Source: Prevotella sp. (lineage in GTDB: Bacteria > Bacteroidota > Bacteroidia > Bacteroidales > Bacteroidaceae). From it: a DNA stretch of 64,000 nucleotides. The stretch is from the NCBI GenBank assembly GCA_016285075.1, contig JAEEQB010000022.1:1-64000 (forward strand), read 5' to 3'. Both the position numbers and the translations under genes were made by a program. The notes under the pieces were generated by a model that was not told where the DNA came from, ran no database searches, and saw nothing but the letters and a program-made list of their open reading frames with translations. Of this stretch, positions 1-8,142 are shown piece by piece (position 1 is the first letter of the stretch; each line of letters starts with the position of its first letter).

Positions 1-1
1 T

Positions 2-112
2 AAAGAAGAGTTCTTTGCCCGTGTGGATAAGGCAGAGAAAGAGATTGCTGAGGGTAAAGGTGTCACATTTACGAATAAAGACGACATGAACGCTTGGCTA
101 AATTCGCTCTGA
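2..112 (+). CDS. C-terminal fragment of a small protein (antitoxin-like, uncertain)
   Basis: The window opens inside a gene; 36 codons are visible, ending in TGA. The tail is charged and helical (KEEFFARVDKAEKEIAEG), followed by TFTNKDDMNAWLNSL. This loosely resembles the C-terminal half of small Bacteroidota antitoxins, which often end in a threonine/glutamate turn and a short hydrophobic helix. No toxin gene follows: the next 110 bases hold two hairpins that look like transcription termination. The identity stays open because the N-terminal half lies outside the window. Confidence 0.5.
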   Translation, partial: KEEFFARVDKAEKEIAEGKGVTFTNKDDMNAWLNSL

Positions 113-145
113 TGAAATACGCTATTACTTATTCCCTTGAAGAAG

Positions 146-178
146 CATGGGGACAGGTTTTTGGTTCTCTGTCCCATG
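146..178 (+). other. Hairpin downstream of the first gene
   Basis: CATGGGGACAG and CTGTCCCATG form a stem of about 10 bp with one bulged G and a 12-base loop. It lies between the stop codon of the small gene and a second, stronger hairpin. It may be part of a tandem terminator or a 3'-end stabiliser; it has no T tract of its own. Confidence 0.4.
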
Positions 179-194
179 GTTCTTATCAAAGCAC

Positions 195-222
195 AAAAGA
201 GAACCGTCATTGGTTCTCTTTT
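195..222 (+). terminator. Rho-independent terminator
   Basis: AAAAGAGAACC pairs perfectly with GGTTCTCTTTT (11 bp) around a 6-base loop, giving a stem with an A run before it and a T run after it. It can end transcripts from both sides: the small gene on the plus strand and the tRNA-Ser transcript on the minus strand. Confidence 0.75.
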
Positions 223-253
223 GCGTGAATCGTGGAGTGTGAGACTCCTTTTG

Positions 254-341
254 CGGAAGGTGAGGGATTCAAACCCCCGATACCCGAAAGGGGTATACCG
301 GATTTCGAGTCCAGCGCGATCGATCACTCTGCCAACCTTCC
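254..341 (-). tRNA. tRNA-Ser (anticodon CGA)
   Basis: On the minus strand a 7-bp acceptor stem (GGAAGGT with ACCTTCC), a D arm, an anticodon stem CTGGA/TCCGG with loop CTCGAAA, a long variable arm (TACCC/GGGTA stem) and a T arm with TTTGAATCC form a class II tRNA of 88 nt. The CGA anticodon reads UCG serine codons. The discriminator is G, as expected for tRNA-Ser. CCA is not encoded. Confidence 0.95.
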
Positions 342-388
342 GGTTAAACGAATGCCAACGAACTTTCCCGTGGCTCAAATTGCGGCTG

Positions 389-420
389 CAAAGGTACGAA
401 CTTTTTCTGAACCTACCAAA
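389..420 (-). promoter_or_regulatory. Promoter of tRNA-Ser
   Basis: On the minus strand TTTG (420-417), a 20-base spacer and TACCTTTG (396-389) match the Bacteroidota sigma-ABfr consensus. The predicted start is about 40 bases upstream of the mature tRNA, which fits a short 5' leader. Confidence 0.75.
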
Positions 421-496
421 TGTTTTGGTGAAAAAATGACGAGGATGCCGGAAACAGCCAGCGACACCTCTCATTTGGCAAGTCATCAGCCTGTTG

Positions 497-1453
497 TCAG
501 TCAAAGCGAAGAGAAACACCTTCAGCGGCTACATCGAGAACGGCCCTGGAACCTGTCAGCATGGGGAAATTGCGCAGATGTGCATGACCCACGGGGAAAT
601 CGTAGCAAACAGGTATGCCATAGTGCTTTATATACTCGTGGAGCATATGGTACATGTCTGGGAAACCGTTTTCCGGGTGGGTGTACTTGCTGAACTGACC
701 AACGATAATGCCCCTGACATGATGCAGCAGTCCACGTATCTCCATATTGTGAAGCATACGGTCGACCTTGGTCATACTCTCGCCCGTATCTTCCATGAAC
801 AGGATGATGTCGGGCAGTAACAACGGGTCGTAGTCCGAGCCTGCCAGATCGTTATAGACGGAAAGATTGCCTCCTACGAGCACTCCCTCAGCCCGCCCCT
901 GCACATTCAGCGGATGGGGGGAGACATGATATTCGGGCAGGTCGCCCAACAGCATGCGGCGCAAGGCCTGGCTGACGGTATCGTTGCCTTCGTAGGTCTT
1001 CAGTGCATGGCACATGGATCCGTGAATGCCTTTATTGCCAGCCCGCGCTTCGGCACAGAGCAGGGCGGTGACATCGCTGAACCCGATGATGAGCTTCGGA
1101 TAACGCCGAAGGGTGTCAAGGGGCAGGTCGCCCAACAGATGGGCTGCCCCGTCGCCACCCCGTGAACACATGATGGCCTTAACGCCAGGACGGCGTAAGG
1201 CCCACAGCAGATCAGACCGACGATGCTGAATGGTTCCGGCAAATCCATGATGGCTGTCGAGTGCATGGGGAGCAACCATGGTGGCGAATCCCCATGCATG
1301 CAATGTCTGTACGCCCCCGTCGATGGTGAGGGAGTCGGTGGAACTGGATGGAGAGATGATGGCAATGGTATCACCCTGCTGCAGGAACTGGGCAGACAGG
1401 GGGAATGCGGACACAAGCGCCACCAGCATCCCAAAGAAGCGGAGCGTCTTCAT
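497..1453 (-). CDS. Secreted LD-carboxypeptidase (S66 family)
   Basis: A 318-residue protein with an N-terminal signal peptide (MKTLRFFGMLVALVSAFPLSAQ). Family S66 enzymes remove the terminal D-alanine from murein tetrapeptides during cell-wall recycling. Visible family features are the N-terminal DTIAIISPSS strand, the nucleophile region IIGFSDVTAL, and the FMEDTGE and GHAHLRNFPML segments that carry the Glu and His of the Ser-Glu-His triad. The signal peptide implies a periplasmic site, unlike cytoplasmic E. coli LdcA. Its start overlaps the upstream yigZ-like stop by 4 bases (ATGA), so the two are probably translated together. The family call is firm; the exact substrate is inferred. Confidence 0.88.
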   Translation of the reverse strand: MKTLRFFGMLVALVSAFPLSAQFLQQGDTIAIISPSSSTDSLTIDGGVQTLHAWGFATMVAPHALDSHHGFAGTIQHRRSDLLWALRRPGVKAIMCSRGGDGAAHLLGDLPLDTLRRYPKLIIGFSDVTALLCAEARAGNKGIHGSMCHALKTYEGNDTVSQALRRMLLGDLPEYHVSPHPLNVQGRAEGVLVGGNLSVYNDLAGSDYDPLLLPDIILFMEDTGESMTKVDRMLHNMEIRGLLHHVRGIIVGQFSKYTHPENGFPDMYHMLHEYIKHYGIPVCYDFPVGHAHLRNFPMLTGSRAVLDVAAEGVSLRFD

Positions 1454-2037
1454 TCGAAACTGAGCTTTTCCAGACGCTGACGGAGCTGTCCGGCCTCCGA
1501 CTGACGGATGGAGAGACTTATCTGACAGGTGTTGTCGTAGGTCTGACTGACAATACGCGGCTGCATCTCCTTGACGATGCGCATCACGTCGTTCATCATG
1601 ACATAGGGGAAGTCGTAGGTGACGATCTCCTCCACTTGGCGCGTCTCGATGGTTGCATGTGCAATGGCGTCGGCCGCTGCCTCCCTATAAGCCACGATGA
1701 GTCCGCTGGTACCAAGATTGACACCTCCGTAATAACGCACGACGACTATGAGGATATCGGTCAGTTCGTTGGAGTTGATCTGTCCGAGAATAGGCTTGCC
1801 TGCTGTGCTGGAGGGCTCTCCATCATCGTTGGCACGGAATTCCTCTCTTGCGGGTCCCAGCATGTAGGCATAGCAGACGTGACGGGCATCATAGTACTTC
1901 TTGCGGTACTCGGCCAGCAGCAGCTTCACCTGGTCGATGTTGTCAACGTGATGGGCAAAGGCGAGGAACTTACTACGCTTCTCGGTGTAGTAACCCTCGC
2001 CTATGGTTGCGGTGATGGTGCGGTATTCGTCGGTCAT
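1450..2037 (-). CDS. yigZ: YigZ/IMPACT family protein
   Basis: A 195-residue protein of the UPF0029/IMPACT family. The signature block is clear: RSKFLAFAHHV near the N-terminus, HVCYAYMLG, NDDGEPSSTAGKPIL (about residues 71-85) and VVRYYGGVNLGTSGLI. The C-terminal quarter matches the small RNA-binding-like domain typical of bacterial members. The cellular function is poorly defined; the eukaryotic relative IMPACT modulates GCN2 signalling. Start and stop overlap the neighbours on both sides by 4 bases, so it sits in the middle of a translationally coupled run with the DUF1015 gene and the LD-carboxypeptidase gene. Confidence 0.92.
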   Translation of the reverse strand: MTDEYRTITATIGEGYYTEKRSKFLAFAHHVDNIDQVKLLLAEYRKKYYDARHVCYAYMLGPAREEFRANDDGEPSSTAGKPILGQINSNELTDILIVVVRYYGGVNLGTSGLIVAYREAAADAIAHATIETRQVEEIVTYDFPYVMMNDVMRIVKEMQPRIVSQTYDNTCQISLSIRQSEAGQLRQRLEKLSFE

Positions 2038-3281
2038 ACCAGTTGATGGATCACCAGTCCTGAGCGCAGCTTGGGCTCGAACCAGGTGGCTTTGGGCGGC
2101 ATGATCTTACCACTGTCGGCGATATCCATGATTTGCTGCATGGAAACAGGATAGAGGGCAAGTGCAGCGCGCATCTCCCCGCTGTCAACACGCCTCTTCA
2201 GTTCACCCAGTCCGCGCAATCCTCCCACGAAATCTATGCGCTGTGAAGAGCGCAGGTCGCCGATGTTGAGGATTTCATCAAGGATGAGCCTGCTGGAGAT
2301 GTCGACGTCAAGCACGCCGATGGGGTCGTTGTTGTCGTAGGTTCCTTCTTTTGCCTTCAAGCTGTACCAGTGCTGGTCGAGGTAGAGCGAGAACTCATGG
2401 AGCTGCTGGGGCTTGTAGACAGCGGTGCCTTTGTCCTCGACGAGGAAGTTGACCTGGAGGGCAGCGAGGAACTCCTCGGAACTCATTCCGTTGAGATCCT
2501 TGACCACGCGGTTGTAGTCGAGTATGGTGAGTTGAGAGGCTTGGAAGCACACAGCCATGAAATAGTTGTACTCCTCGTCGCCGCGATGGTTGGGGTTCTG
2601 CTTCTGTTTTTCAGCACCCACCAGGGCAGCGGCAGCAGAGCGGTGATGTCCGTCGGCAATATAGAGCGAGGGCATCTTGCTGAACTCTTCGGTGATGACT
2701 GCCATGTCGTGAGCATCGCTGATGACCCAGAACTGATGGCGGAACCCATCGACCGGTGCGATGAAGTCGTACTCAGGCTCCGTGGCAGCATAGCGCATGA
2801 TCAGAGCGTCGAGCACAGGATTGTCAGGATAGGCGAAGAACACCGGCTCGATATTGGCATTGTTCACCCGTACATGCTTCATGCGGTCTTCTTCCTTGTC
2901 ACGGCGGGTCAGTTCATGCTTCTTGATGCGGCCTTTCATGTAATCGTCCACATAAGCCCCTACCACCAGTCCGTACTGGGTCTTGCCGTTCATGGTCTGG
3001 GCATAGATGTAATAGTGGTCGTCGGGATCCTGGACGAGCCAACCGTTGTCCTTGAACTTCTGGAAGTTCTCTGCGGCTTTCTCGTAAACCCGTGGGTCAT
3101 ACTCTGACGTTCCAACGGGGAAGTCGATCTCGGGTTTTATAATGTGATAGAGGCTTTTCTCGTTGTCACCGGCCTCGGCACGAGCCTCTTCGCTGTCAAG
3201 CACATCGTATGGACGGCTTTCAACTTGTTCCACCAGCTCTTTGGGAGGGCGGATTCCTTTGAACGGTTTTACTGTTGCCAT
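2034..3281 (-). CDS. DUF1015 family protein
   Basis: A 415-residue cytoplasmic protein covering the whole DUF1015 (PF06245-type) family. It starts with KPFKGIRPPKELVEQVESRPYD, typical of the family, and carries the conserved MPSLYIADGHHRSAAA segment near residue 210. Members often sit beside serine/phosphoglycerate dehydrogenase genes in other Bacteroidales, and a ParB-like or kinase-like role has been suggested for relatives, but no biochemical function can be read from this sequence. It overlaps yigZ by 4 bases and lies 34 bases after the HIT gene, so all are probably cotranscribed. Confidence 0.9.
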   Translation of the reverse strand: MATVKPFKGIRPPKELVEQVESRPYDVLDSEEARAEAGDNEKSLYHIIKPEIDFPVGTSEYDPRVYEKAAENFQKFKDNGWLVQDPDDHYYIYAQTMNGKTQYGLVVGAYVDDYMKGRIKKHELTRRDKEEDRMKHVRVNNANIEPVFFAYPDNPVLDALIMRYAATEPEYDFIAPVDGFRHQFWVISDAHDMAVITEEFSKMPSLYIADGHHRSAAAALVGAEKQKQNPNHRGDEEYNYFMAVCFQASQLTILDYNRVVKDLNGMSSEEFLAALQVNFLVEDKGTAVYKPQQLHEFSLYLDQHWYSLKAKEGTYDNNDPIGVLDVDISSRLILDEILNIGDLRSSQRIDFVGGLRGLGELKRRVDSGEMRAALALYPVSMQQIMDIADSGKIMPPKATWFEPKLRSGLVIHQLV

Positions 3282-3315
3282 GATAAAAAAATGATACGTT
3301 ATATCTTTGTTCCGT

Positions 3316-3741
3316 TTATAAATTCGCTTTGATTTTCTCTATCATCTCCTGGTACTCGGCATCCGAGAGGTAGACCTTGCCGGGGTTCATCTGGAAAGTG
3401 CCGCCATAGTCCGGTCCATCGACATACTTCGGTGCCAGATGGAAGTGGAGGTGCGACAGCTTGTCGCTGAAGGCGCCATAGTTTATCTTCTCAGGATTGA
3501 AGGCACGCTGCATGGCACGAGTAACCCGGGCCACGTCGGCCATAAAAGCATTTCGGTCTTCGTCGGAGAGTTCGTTGAGGTCGTTGACATGGTCTTTGTA
3601 GGCCACGAGGCAACGGCCACGATAGGTCTGTTCCTTAAATAAAAACGCGCGAGACACTTGCAACTCGCAGATTTCAATCATCAGGTCGTGTAGAGTCTGA
3701 TTGTTCGTGCAATAAAGGCACTGTCTGGGATCACTTTTCAT
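3316..3741 (-). CDS. HIT family hydrolase/transferase
   Basis: A 141-residue histidine-triad protein. The active-site motif HLHFHLAPK is near residue 110, and the N-terminal CLYCTNNQTL carries the CxxC often seen in zinc-binding members of this group. HIT proteins hydrolyse or transfer nucleotidyl groups (Ap4A, AMP-amides); the exact substrate cannot be told. It sits 30 bases after the large glycosidase-like gene and 34 bases before the DUF1015 gene on the same strand, which suggests one transcript. Confidence 0.9.
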   Translation of the reverse strand: MKSDPRQCLYCTNNQTLHDLMIEICELQVSRAFLFKEQTYRGRCLVAYKDHVNDLNELSDEDRNAFMADVARVTRAMQRAFNPEKINYGAFSDKLSHLHFHLAPKYVDGPDYGGTFQMNPGKVYLSDAEYQEMIEKIKANL

Positions 3742-3771
3742 ATTCTTTTGTTTGTTTACTGTTTTTATGGT

Positions 3772-6729
3772 TCACGGTTCTAAAGTAACGGCCATCAGGC
3801 CGATGACCACGTCGTTGGAGAGGGTGCGGAGGGTAAGAGACCTGAGTCGCTTCTGAGCGTTGAGGGACATGGAGAGAATCTGGGCAGCACCACCGGGAAT
3901 CTCCCTGCCATAGACACCTTTAATGCCCAAGACTTGGCCGAGGTCACGACTGACAATGGGTTTCCCGTCGGCTGTAGCCTGTCCGAAGCAGACACGCAGC
4001 GGACGGGGTCTTGCCGTATAAAAAGCCTTGCCATCGACATAGTAGTCCTGCTCAACAGGACACCAGTTGTCGGGATTGCGCAGCACCAACGTGTCTGTCG
4101 ACAGGTCGTCGTAGGTAGCAATGACGAGACCATTGTCAATGCGGCTTTGCATGTGGTTCGTGCTTCCTGCCAGTAGCAAATGAGCCCGCGAGGCATGGGC
4201 TTTCCGTGGATGGTGGCCGCTGACGGGAATGACGACAGAGTCAGGATAGTTGTCCCAAAGCGAGGTGAATACGATGTTTCTCCCCTGCCTGGGTGTGCGG
4301 AAAGGAATGCCGGCGAGCATAATCTCATCGTTGACGATGAGTGTGCGGAACACGCTGTCGTTGACATCGGCCGTCAGCTGGGGATGGCACCACTCACCGA
4401 TGCCTTGCACAGGAATCTGGAGCGTCGTGGTCTGCGGACGGGGCGAGAGGTAGTGGTTCTTGTAGATATCGTCGACACGAGCATTAAAGTACTTGTCGAG
4501 GGACTGAGGATGACACTTTGCGCCGCCTGCCGGCCCGTCAAGGCCCAAGCTGCGTCTGGCTGACACTACTGGATGGGACAGGCGCATCACATAGCTGGTC
4601 TTCTCCACCTCAATCACTTGATGACGTTCCGTCGTCCCTTCGATGTCACGATAGCCTCCGAGGCCTGTGTTCTGGCGGATGACTATCTTCAGCGGCTGGC
4701 GGAAGTTCTGGGTAATCTCGTAGCGCTCCACCCCACCCTTACGCGTGAACTTGTATTTCAAATAGGGTGTCGTGACAGCGGCGCTGTCCCACTGGCTTGG
4801 GAAGCCTGGACGGATGATGCAACGGCCGTCGAGCGCCTGCGGAATGATGCCGAAGAGACCTTGAATGAGTGTACGTGAGGAAATACCGATACAATCGCCA
4901 AAATCACGGTAGCACTCGCCACGGGCAGCATCATAATAGCTGATCTGCCCGAAGTTGCCGGGGCACTGCCCATAGTACATCTGGTCAAGGATATTGGCCT
5001 TCATCAGCATGAAGCCCTCCGTCTGGCAGCCTGCCTCGAAACAGGCCAGAGCCATATGCATGACTTCGGCTGCCGCAACGTTGTTAATGCTCCATGAATA
5101 AGGCATCCAGTTGGAAGTGGCGATGGTCTTGAACTCCGTATCCTCGACGCGTATCCTGGGGATGTGGCTCTCCACCCAGCTGACAGCCTTGTATGCCTGT
5201 TCAGGGGTGCAGGCGCCACAATCAATCGGCGTATAGACCGACCAGACGGCGGGGCTTTCATGCAAGCGTTTCAAGCCCATGGCGTCCTGATACTCTGCCC
5301 ACACACCCTTCTCCTGCATCCAGAGCCGCTGGTTCATGGCTTGAAGGATGGCCTCTGCCTCATCGCGATAGGGTTTGGGATTCTCGCCAAGAATCTCAGC
5401 GATGCGGGCAGCGAGTTTGTTTCCACGATAATTGTAGGCCGAGCTGTGGGTCACTGCCCCACCGTTATAATATAAGGCATCGGAGGCCCAGATGCAACAG
5501 TAGGCATCGTAAAGATGGTCGCCGTCGGGGTCGTAGTTACGCTTTTCCCATGCCAGATGGCGTGTGATGACCGGCCACATCCTGCGCATATAAGCAGTAT
5601 CTGCATCATACTGGAAGTGCCACAGCAGCTCGTCCATGTAGTTCAGGTTCATGTCGTAGTGGTGCATCTGGTCATTACGCTCGGGATTGCGGCAGATGTA
5701 CCCATTGCTGTACATCTGCGTGCCCCAGCGTTTCTCGGCCCGTGCCAGGTTCAGCACAGAGTCCTGGGAAGGATGAGGTATGGTGGGTTCGACATGGGTC
5801 ACCTGGCTCTTGGCGTAGGCATCGAAGTGACTGACAGCCCGTTCGTTCCATCCCAGCACATCGCCCAGGTAGCCAGCCCGCCAACCTGCCAATGGCATAC
5901 GCCAGCCCACGCATCCGTGCAGCCACGTCTTACCGTCCCAGTCGCCATCGGCAGCCAAGGCCAGCGCAGCGCCGAGGGTATTGATATAGGGGTCAGGAGT
6001 ATGGAACTGAATGCGGTTTGTGAGCTGTCCGTTATACATCACAGCGCTCAGGAACAGCACACGGGCTTCTTCATCTGTCTTATTGGCTATCTGGTTGATG
6101 GAATCAATGACAAACCATGTCTCACGTCCACCTTCCCAGTCCTTGACGGCCAGGTCTTTACCCACGGGTTCGAACACCCCAGGCTTGTCGGCTCCGATGT
6201 CGCCATTGCGGTGCAGCCTGGGTGTGGCAATATCACGCAGCTGGGCATGAATGCGTGCCGGAGAGGGGAAACGGCGATCATCGAACAGCCAGACAGCCCC
6301 TTCACGATCGGGCAATGCCACTACCTGTAAAGCCAGCTCTGCCTCAGAGCCCCAACGCCTGTCGTGAAGCTTGTAGATACGCATTCCGTTCACATAGTAG
6401 GCCTTGCAATCATCTGTAGAGTCAAGCGGCACGTTGTTGACGCGGAAGCTGATGTTTCTGTGATATCCCTTTTTGACTACAGCAAACACGGGTCGGTCGG
6501 ACGTCTCCAGTCGCCAGTCAGTGGGGGAACCATAGAGGGCACGGGTAAACCGATTGGTTCCGTTGACACATACAAAGGCATCATCCTCAGGGAAATACTG
6601 CTGGCTGCGGCTCACACCAATCTTATCCAGGTTATAGGAAGTGGACTCAATGAAATCGCCCACCTTCTGCTGTTGGGCAAAGGAAACCAAGGTGGAAAAG
6701 AGTGCCAGAAGTGCCAATATTCTTCTCAT
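3772..6729 (-). CDS. Secreted glycosidase-like protein (DUF4450-type, alpha/alpha barrel)
   Basis: A 985-residue protein with a signal peptide (MRRILALLALFSTLVSFAQ). The first 250 residues look like a beta-sandwich. The middle (about 260-690) has the repeated helix-rich pattern of (alpha/alpha)6-barrel glycoside hydrolases: WLHGCVGWRMPLAGW, HYDMNLNYMDELLWHF, YDAYCCIWASDALYYNGG and CPGNFGQISYYDAARGECY. I assign it to the DUF4450 group of Bacteroidota from memory; the substrate is unknown. The reading frame extends to a TTG at 6738, but the -7 promoter box covers that codon, so the ATG at 6729 is the better start. It heads the minus-strand run leading to the LD-carboxypeptidase. Confidence 0.7.
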   Translation of the reverse strand: MRRILALLALFSTLVSFAQQQKVGDFIESTSYNLDKIGVSRSQQYFPEDDAFVCVNGTNRFTRALYGSPTDWRLETSDRPVFAVVKKGYHRNISFRVNNVPLDSTDDCKAYYVNGMRIYKLHDRRWGSEAELALQVVALPDREGAVWLFDDRRFPSPARIHAQLRDIATPRLHRNGDIGADKPGVFEPVGKDLAVKDWEGGRETWFVIDSINQIANKTDEEARVLFLSAVMYNGQLTNRIQFHTPDPYINTLGAALALAADGDWDGKTWLHGCVGWRMPLAGWRAGYLGDVLGWNERAVSHFDAYAKSQVTHVEPTIPHPSQDSVLNLARAEKRWGTQMYSNGYICRNPERNDQMHHYDMNLNYMDELLWHFQYDADTAYMRRMWPVITRHLAWEKRNYDPDGDHLYDAYCCIWASDALYYNGGAVTHSSAYNYRGNKLAARIAEILGENPKPYRDEAEAILQAMNQRLWMQEKGVWAEYQDAMGLKRLHESPAVWSVYTPIDCGACTPEQAYKAVSWVESHIPRIRVEDTEFKTIATSNWMPYSWSINNVAAAEVMHMALACFEAGCQTEGFMLMKANILDQMYYGQCPGNFGQISYYDAARGECYRDFGDCIGISSRTLIQGLFGIIPQALDGRCIIRPGFPSQWDSAAVTTPYLKYKFTRKGGVERYEITQNFRQPLKIVIRQNTGLGGYRDIEGTTERHQVIEVEKTSYVMRLSHPVVSARRSLGLDGPAGGAKCHPQSLDKYFNARVDDIYKNHYLSPRPQTTTLQIPVQGIGEWCHPQLTADVNDSVFRTLIVNDEIMLAGIPFRTPRQGRNIVFTSLWDNYPDSVVIPVSGHHPRKAHASRAHLLLAGSTNHMQSRIDNGLVIATYDDLSTDTLVLRNPDNWCPVEQDYYVDGKAFYTARPRPLRVCFGQATADGKPIVSRDLGQVLGIKGVYGREIPGGAAQILSMSLNAQKRLRSLTLRTLSNDVVIGLMAVTLEP

Positions 6730-6735
6730 AGGCTG

Positions 6736-6743
6736 CAAAGGTA
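6736..6743 (-). promoter_or_regulatory. -7 promoter box of the glycosidase-like operon
   Basis: TACCTTTG on the minus strand, ending 6 bases before the ATG at 6729. If used, the mRNA would begin at or next to the start codon, so it would be nearly leaderless. I see no good TTG -33 box at the usual distance. Confidence 0.5.
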
Positions 6744-6800
6744 CAAATAAAAAAGGAGTTAAAGAAGCCGGAGAAGTTAAAGAAGTTAAAGAACACCATT

Positions 6801-6874
6801 ACACCATCTCCACGGCATGTCTCACACGTCACTCGGGACTTGCACCCGTTAGACAATATTCATGCCGAGCACAC
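6801..6874 (-). other. Structured RNA segment, possible group II intron domain I remnant
   Basis: Read on the minus strand it begins GTGTG, matching the 5' GUGYG of group II introns. CGGCATG (6867-6861) pairs with CATGCCG (6819-6813) and encloses a nested GTC/GAC and CGGG/CCCG hairpin with the loop TGCAAGT; the string ACGGGTGCAAGTCCCG recalls intron domain I. It follows directly after a terminator hairpin, the insertion site favoured by class C introns. No reverse transcriptase or 3' domain V is present, so at most a truncated remnant survives. The identity is tentative. Confidence 0.35.
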
Positions 6875-6878
6875 CACG

Positions 6879-7000
6879 AAAAAACCGACTGTCTCGCGAC
6901 AATCGGTTTCCTAAAAAACAAACTACTTAAAAACTAATCTACTAAAACAAATCAAAAAAATATCTTTTTTTTTCTTTTATCTGTACTATTCTTTCATTTT
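6879..7000 (-). ncRNA. Candidate small RNA (about 120 nt)
   Basis: A strong minus-strand promoter predicts a start near 7000, and a terminator hairpin (AAACCGA-T-TGTC / GACA-G-TCGGTTT, 6909-6882) with a six-T tail ends the unit near 6879. Between them lies an A/T-rich leader with no open frame longer than a few codons (ATG AAA GAA TAG). Promoter, length and terminator together suggest a free-standing sRNA. The sequence is not assigned to a known family. Confidence 0.5.
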
Positions 7001-7006
7001 CGACTG

Positions 7007-7037
7007 CAAAGGTAGGGATAAAAACAATATGCTCAAA
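7007..7037 (-). promoter_or_regulatory. Promoter of the candidate small RNA
   Basis: On the minus strand TTTG (7037-7034), a 19-base spacer and TACCTTTG (7014-7007) match the Bacteroidota consensus very well. The transcript runs away from the eamA-type gene and has no protein-coding gene within 250 bases. Confidence 0.7.
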
Positions 7038-7161
7038 GTTTTTCCGAGGAAAAAGTATTGATTTATGTCAAAAAGTGCACAAAATGAGGTATTTCTGTCA
7101 AAGCATACACGCGTATTTGTTAACTACGGATTACAAAAAGGACAAAAAAACAAGGAAAAAG

Positions 7162-7192
7162 TTGGACGCTTCAAAAATTGTAGTTACCTTTG
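7162..7192 (+). promoter_or_regulatory. Promoter of the EamA transporter gene
   Basis: TTGG at 7162 and TACCTTTG at 7185-7192, 20 bases apart. The predicted start is near 7199, which places the ATG at 7219 about 20 bases into the mRNA and excludes the longer upstream reading frame. Confidence 0.75.
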
Positions 7193-7218
7193 CGCCCGAA
7201 AACAACAAGAAGAAAAAG

Positions 7219-8118
7219 ATGAACAAGAAACTACAGGCTCATTCTGCCATTATCCTTGCCAATACCATTTTCGGCCTTGGCGTCCCCGTGACAAAATTAC
7301 TACTCGATAACTGGGTAACTCCGATGGGCTATATGGCCTCGCGCTCACTCGGAGCCGCACTGGTGTTCTGGCTCATCGCTGCTTTCCTTCCCAAGGAGAA
7401 AGTCGAGCGGAAAGACCTCGTCACCATTCTGTTTGGCGGACTGTTAGGTTTTGTTGTCTCACAGACGCTTACCGCTGAGGCGCTCAACTACACCAGCCCC
7501 GTCTACTTCTCGCTCATTGCCACACTGACCCCTGTTGCCACGATGCTTGTAGCTGCGCTCTTCATCGGCGAACGCATCACTTCGCTGAAATTCGTCGGTG
7601 TGCTGCTTGGCATCGGAGGTGCTGTGCTGATGGTGATGATGAGTCAGTCGCTCGGTTCCGGTTCTAACGACCTCTTAGGCATCTCGCTCGCTATTCTCAG
7701 CGTGCTTACCTGGGCCATCTACCTGATCATTACACGCCATGTGGCAGAGAAATACTCTCCTGTGACCCAGATGAAATATGTTTTCCTCATCTCCGCCATC
7801 GTCACCGTACCGCTTGCCATTCCCGAACTGCCACAGAATGCTCTTTACACTTCGGCCGTAGCATGGGACGGTGTTGTGGAAATGCTCTTCATCGTATTAG
7901 GAGCCACAGCCTTGGGCTATTTCCTGATTCCCTTTGCCATGAAGTACATACAGGCGACAACAGTAAGCATCTATACCAACCTGCAGCCTGTCATTGCCTC
8001 ATTAGTCGCTATCCTGATTGGGCAAGACATCCTTACCTGGGATAAGCCCGTAGCCGGTATCTTGGTTTTGCTAAGTGCCTACATCGTCACTGTGGCCGCC
8101 AGTAAAGCCAAGAAATGA
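7219..8118 (+). CDS. EamA/DMT-family inner-membrane transporter
   Basis: A 299-residue protein with about ten hydrophobic segments in two repeated halves, the layout of drug/metabolite (EamA) exporters. The first half starts HSAIILANTIFGLGVPVTK and the second ISLAILSVLTWAIYLIITRH, both with the conserved N-terminal segment of the EamA repeat. Relatives export amino acids, nucleotides or other metabolites; the substrate is unknown. The frame is open further upstream to 7075, but the promoter supports the start used here. The next gene begins 24 bases downstream, so the transporter and the glycosyltransferases may share a transcript. Confidence 0.9.
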   Translation: MNKKLQAHSAIILANTIFGLGVPVTKLLLDNWVTPMGYMASRSLGAALVFWLIAAFLPKEKVERKDLVTILFGGLLGFVVSQTLTAEALNYTSPVYFSLIATLTPVATMLVAALFIGERITSLKFVGVLLGIGGAVLMVMMSQSLGSGSNDLLGISLAILSVLTWAIYLIITRHVAEKYSPVTQMKYVFLISAIVTVPLAIPELPQNALYTSAVAWDGVVEMLFIVLGATALGYFLIPFAMKYIQATTVSIYTNLQPVIASLVAILIGQDILTWDKPVAGILVLLSAYIVTVAASKAKK

Positions 8119-8142
8119 GGAATGCAGATTGAGGACAGCAAA

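Noticed and set aside
112..228. A 38-codon frame starting MKYAITYSLEEAW that overlaps the first stop (TGATG) and looks at first like a RelE toxin.
   Set aside because: Only the first few residues look toxin-like, and the rest runs through two perfect or near-perfect hairpins (146-178 and 195-222) that are better explained as termination signals.
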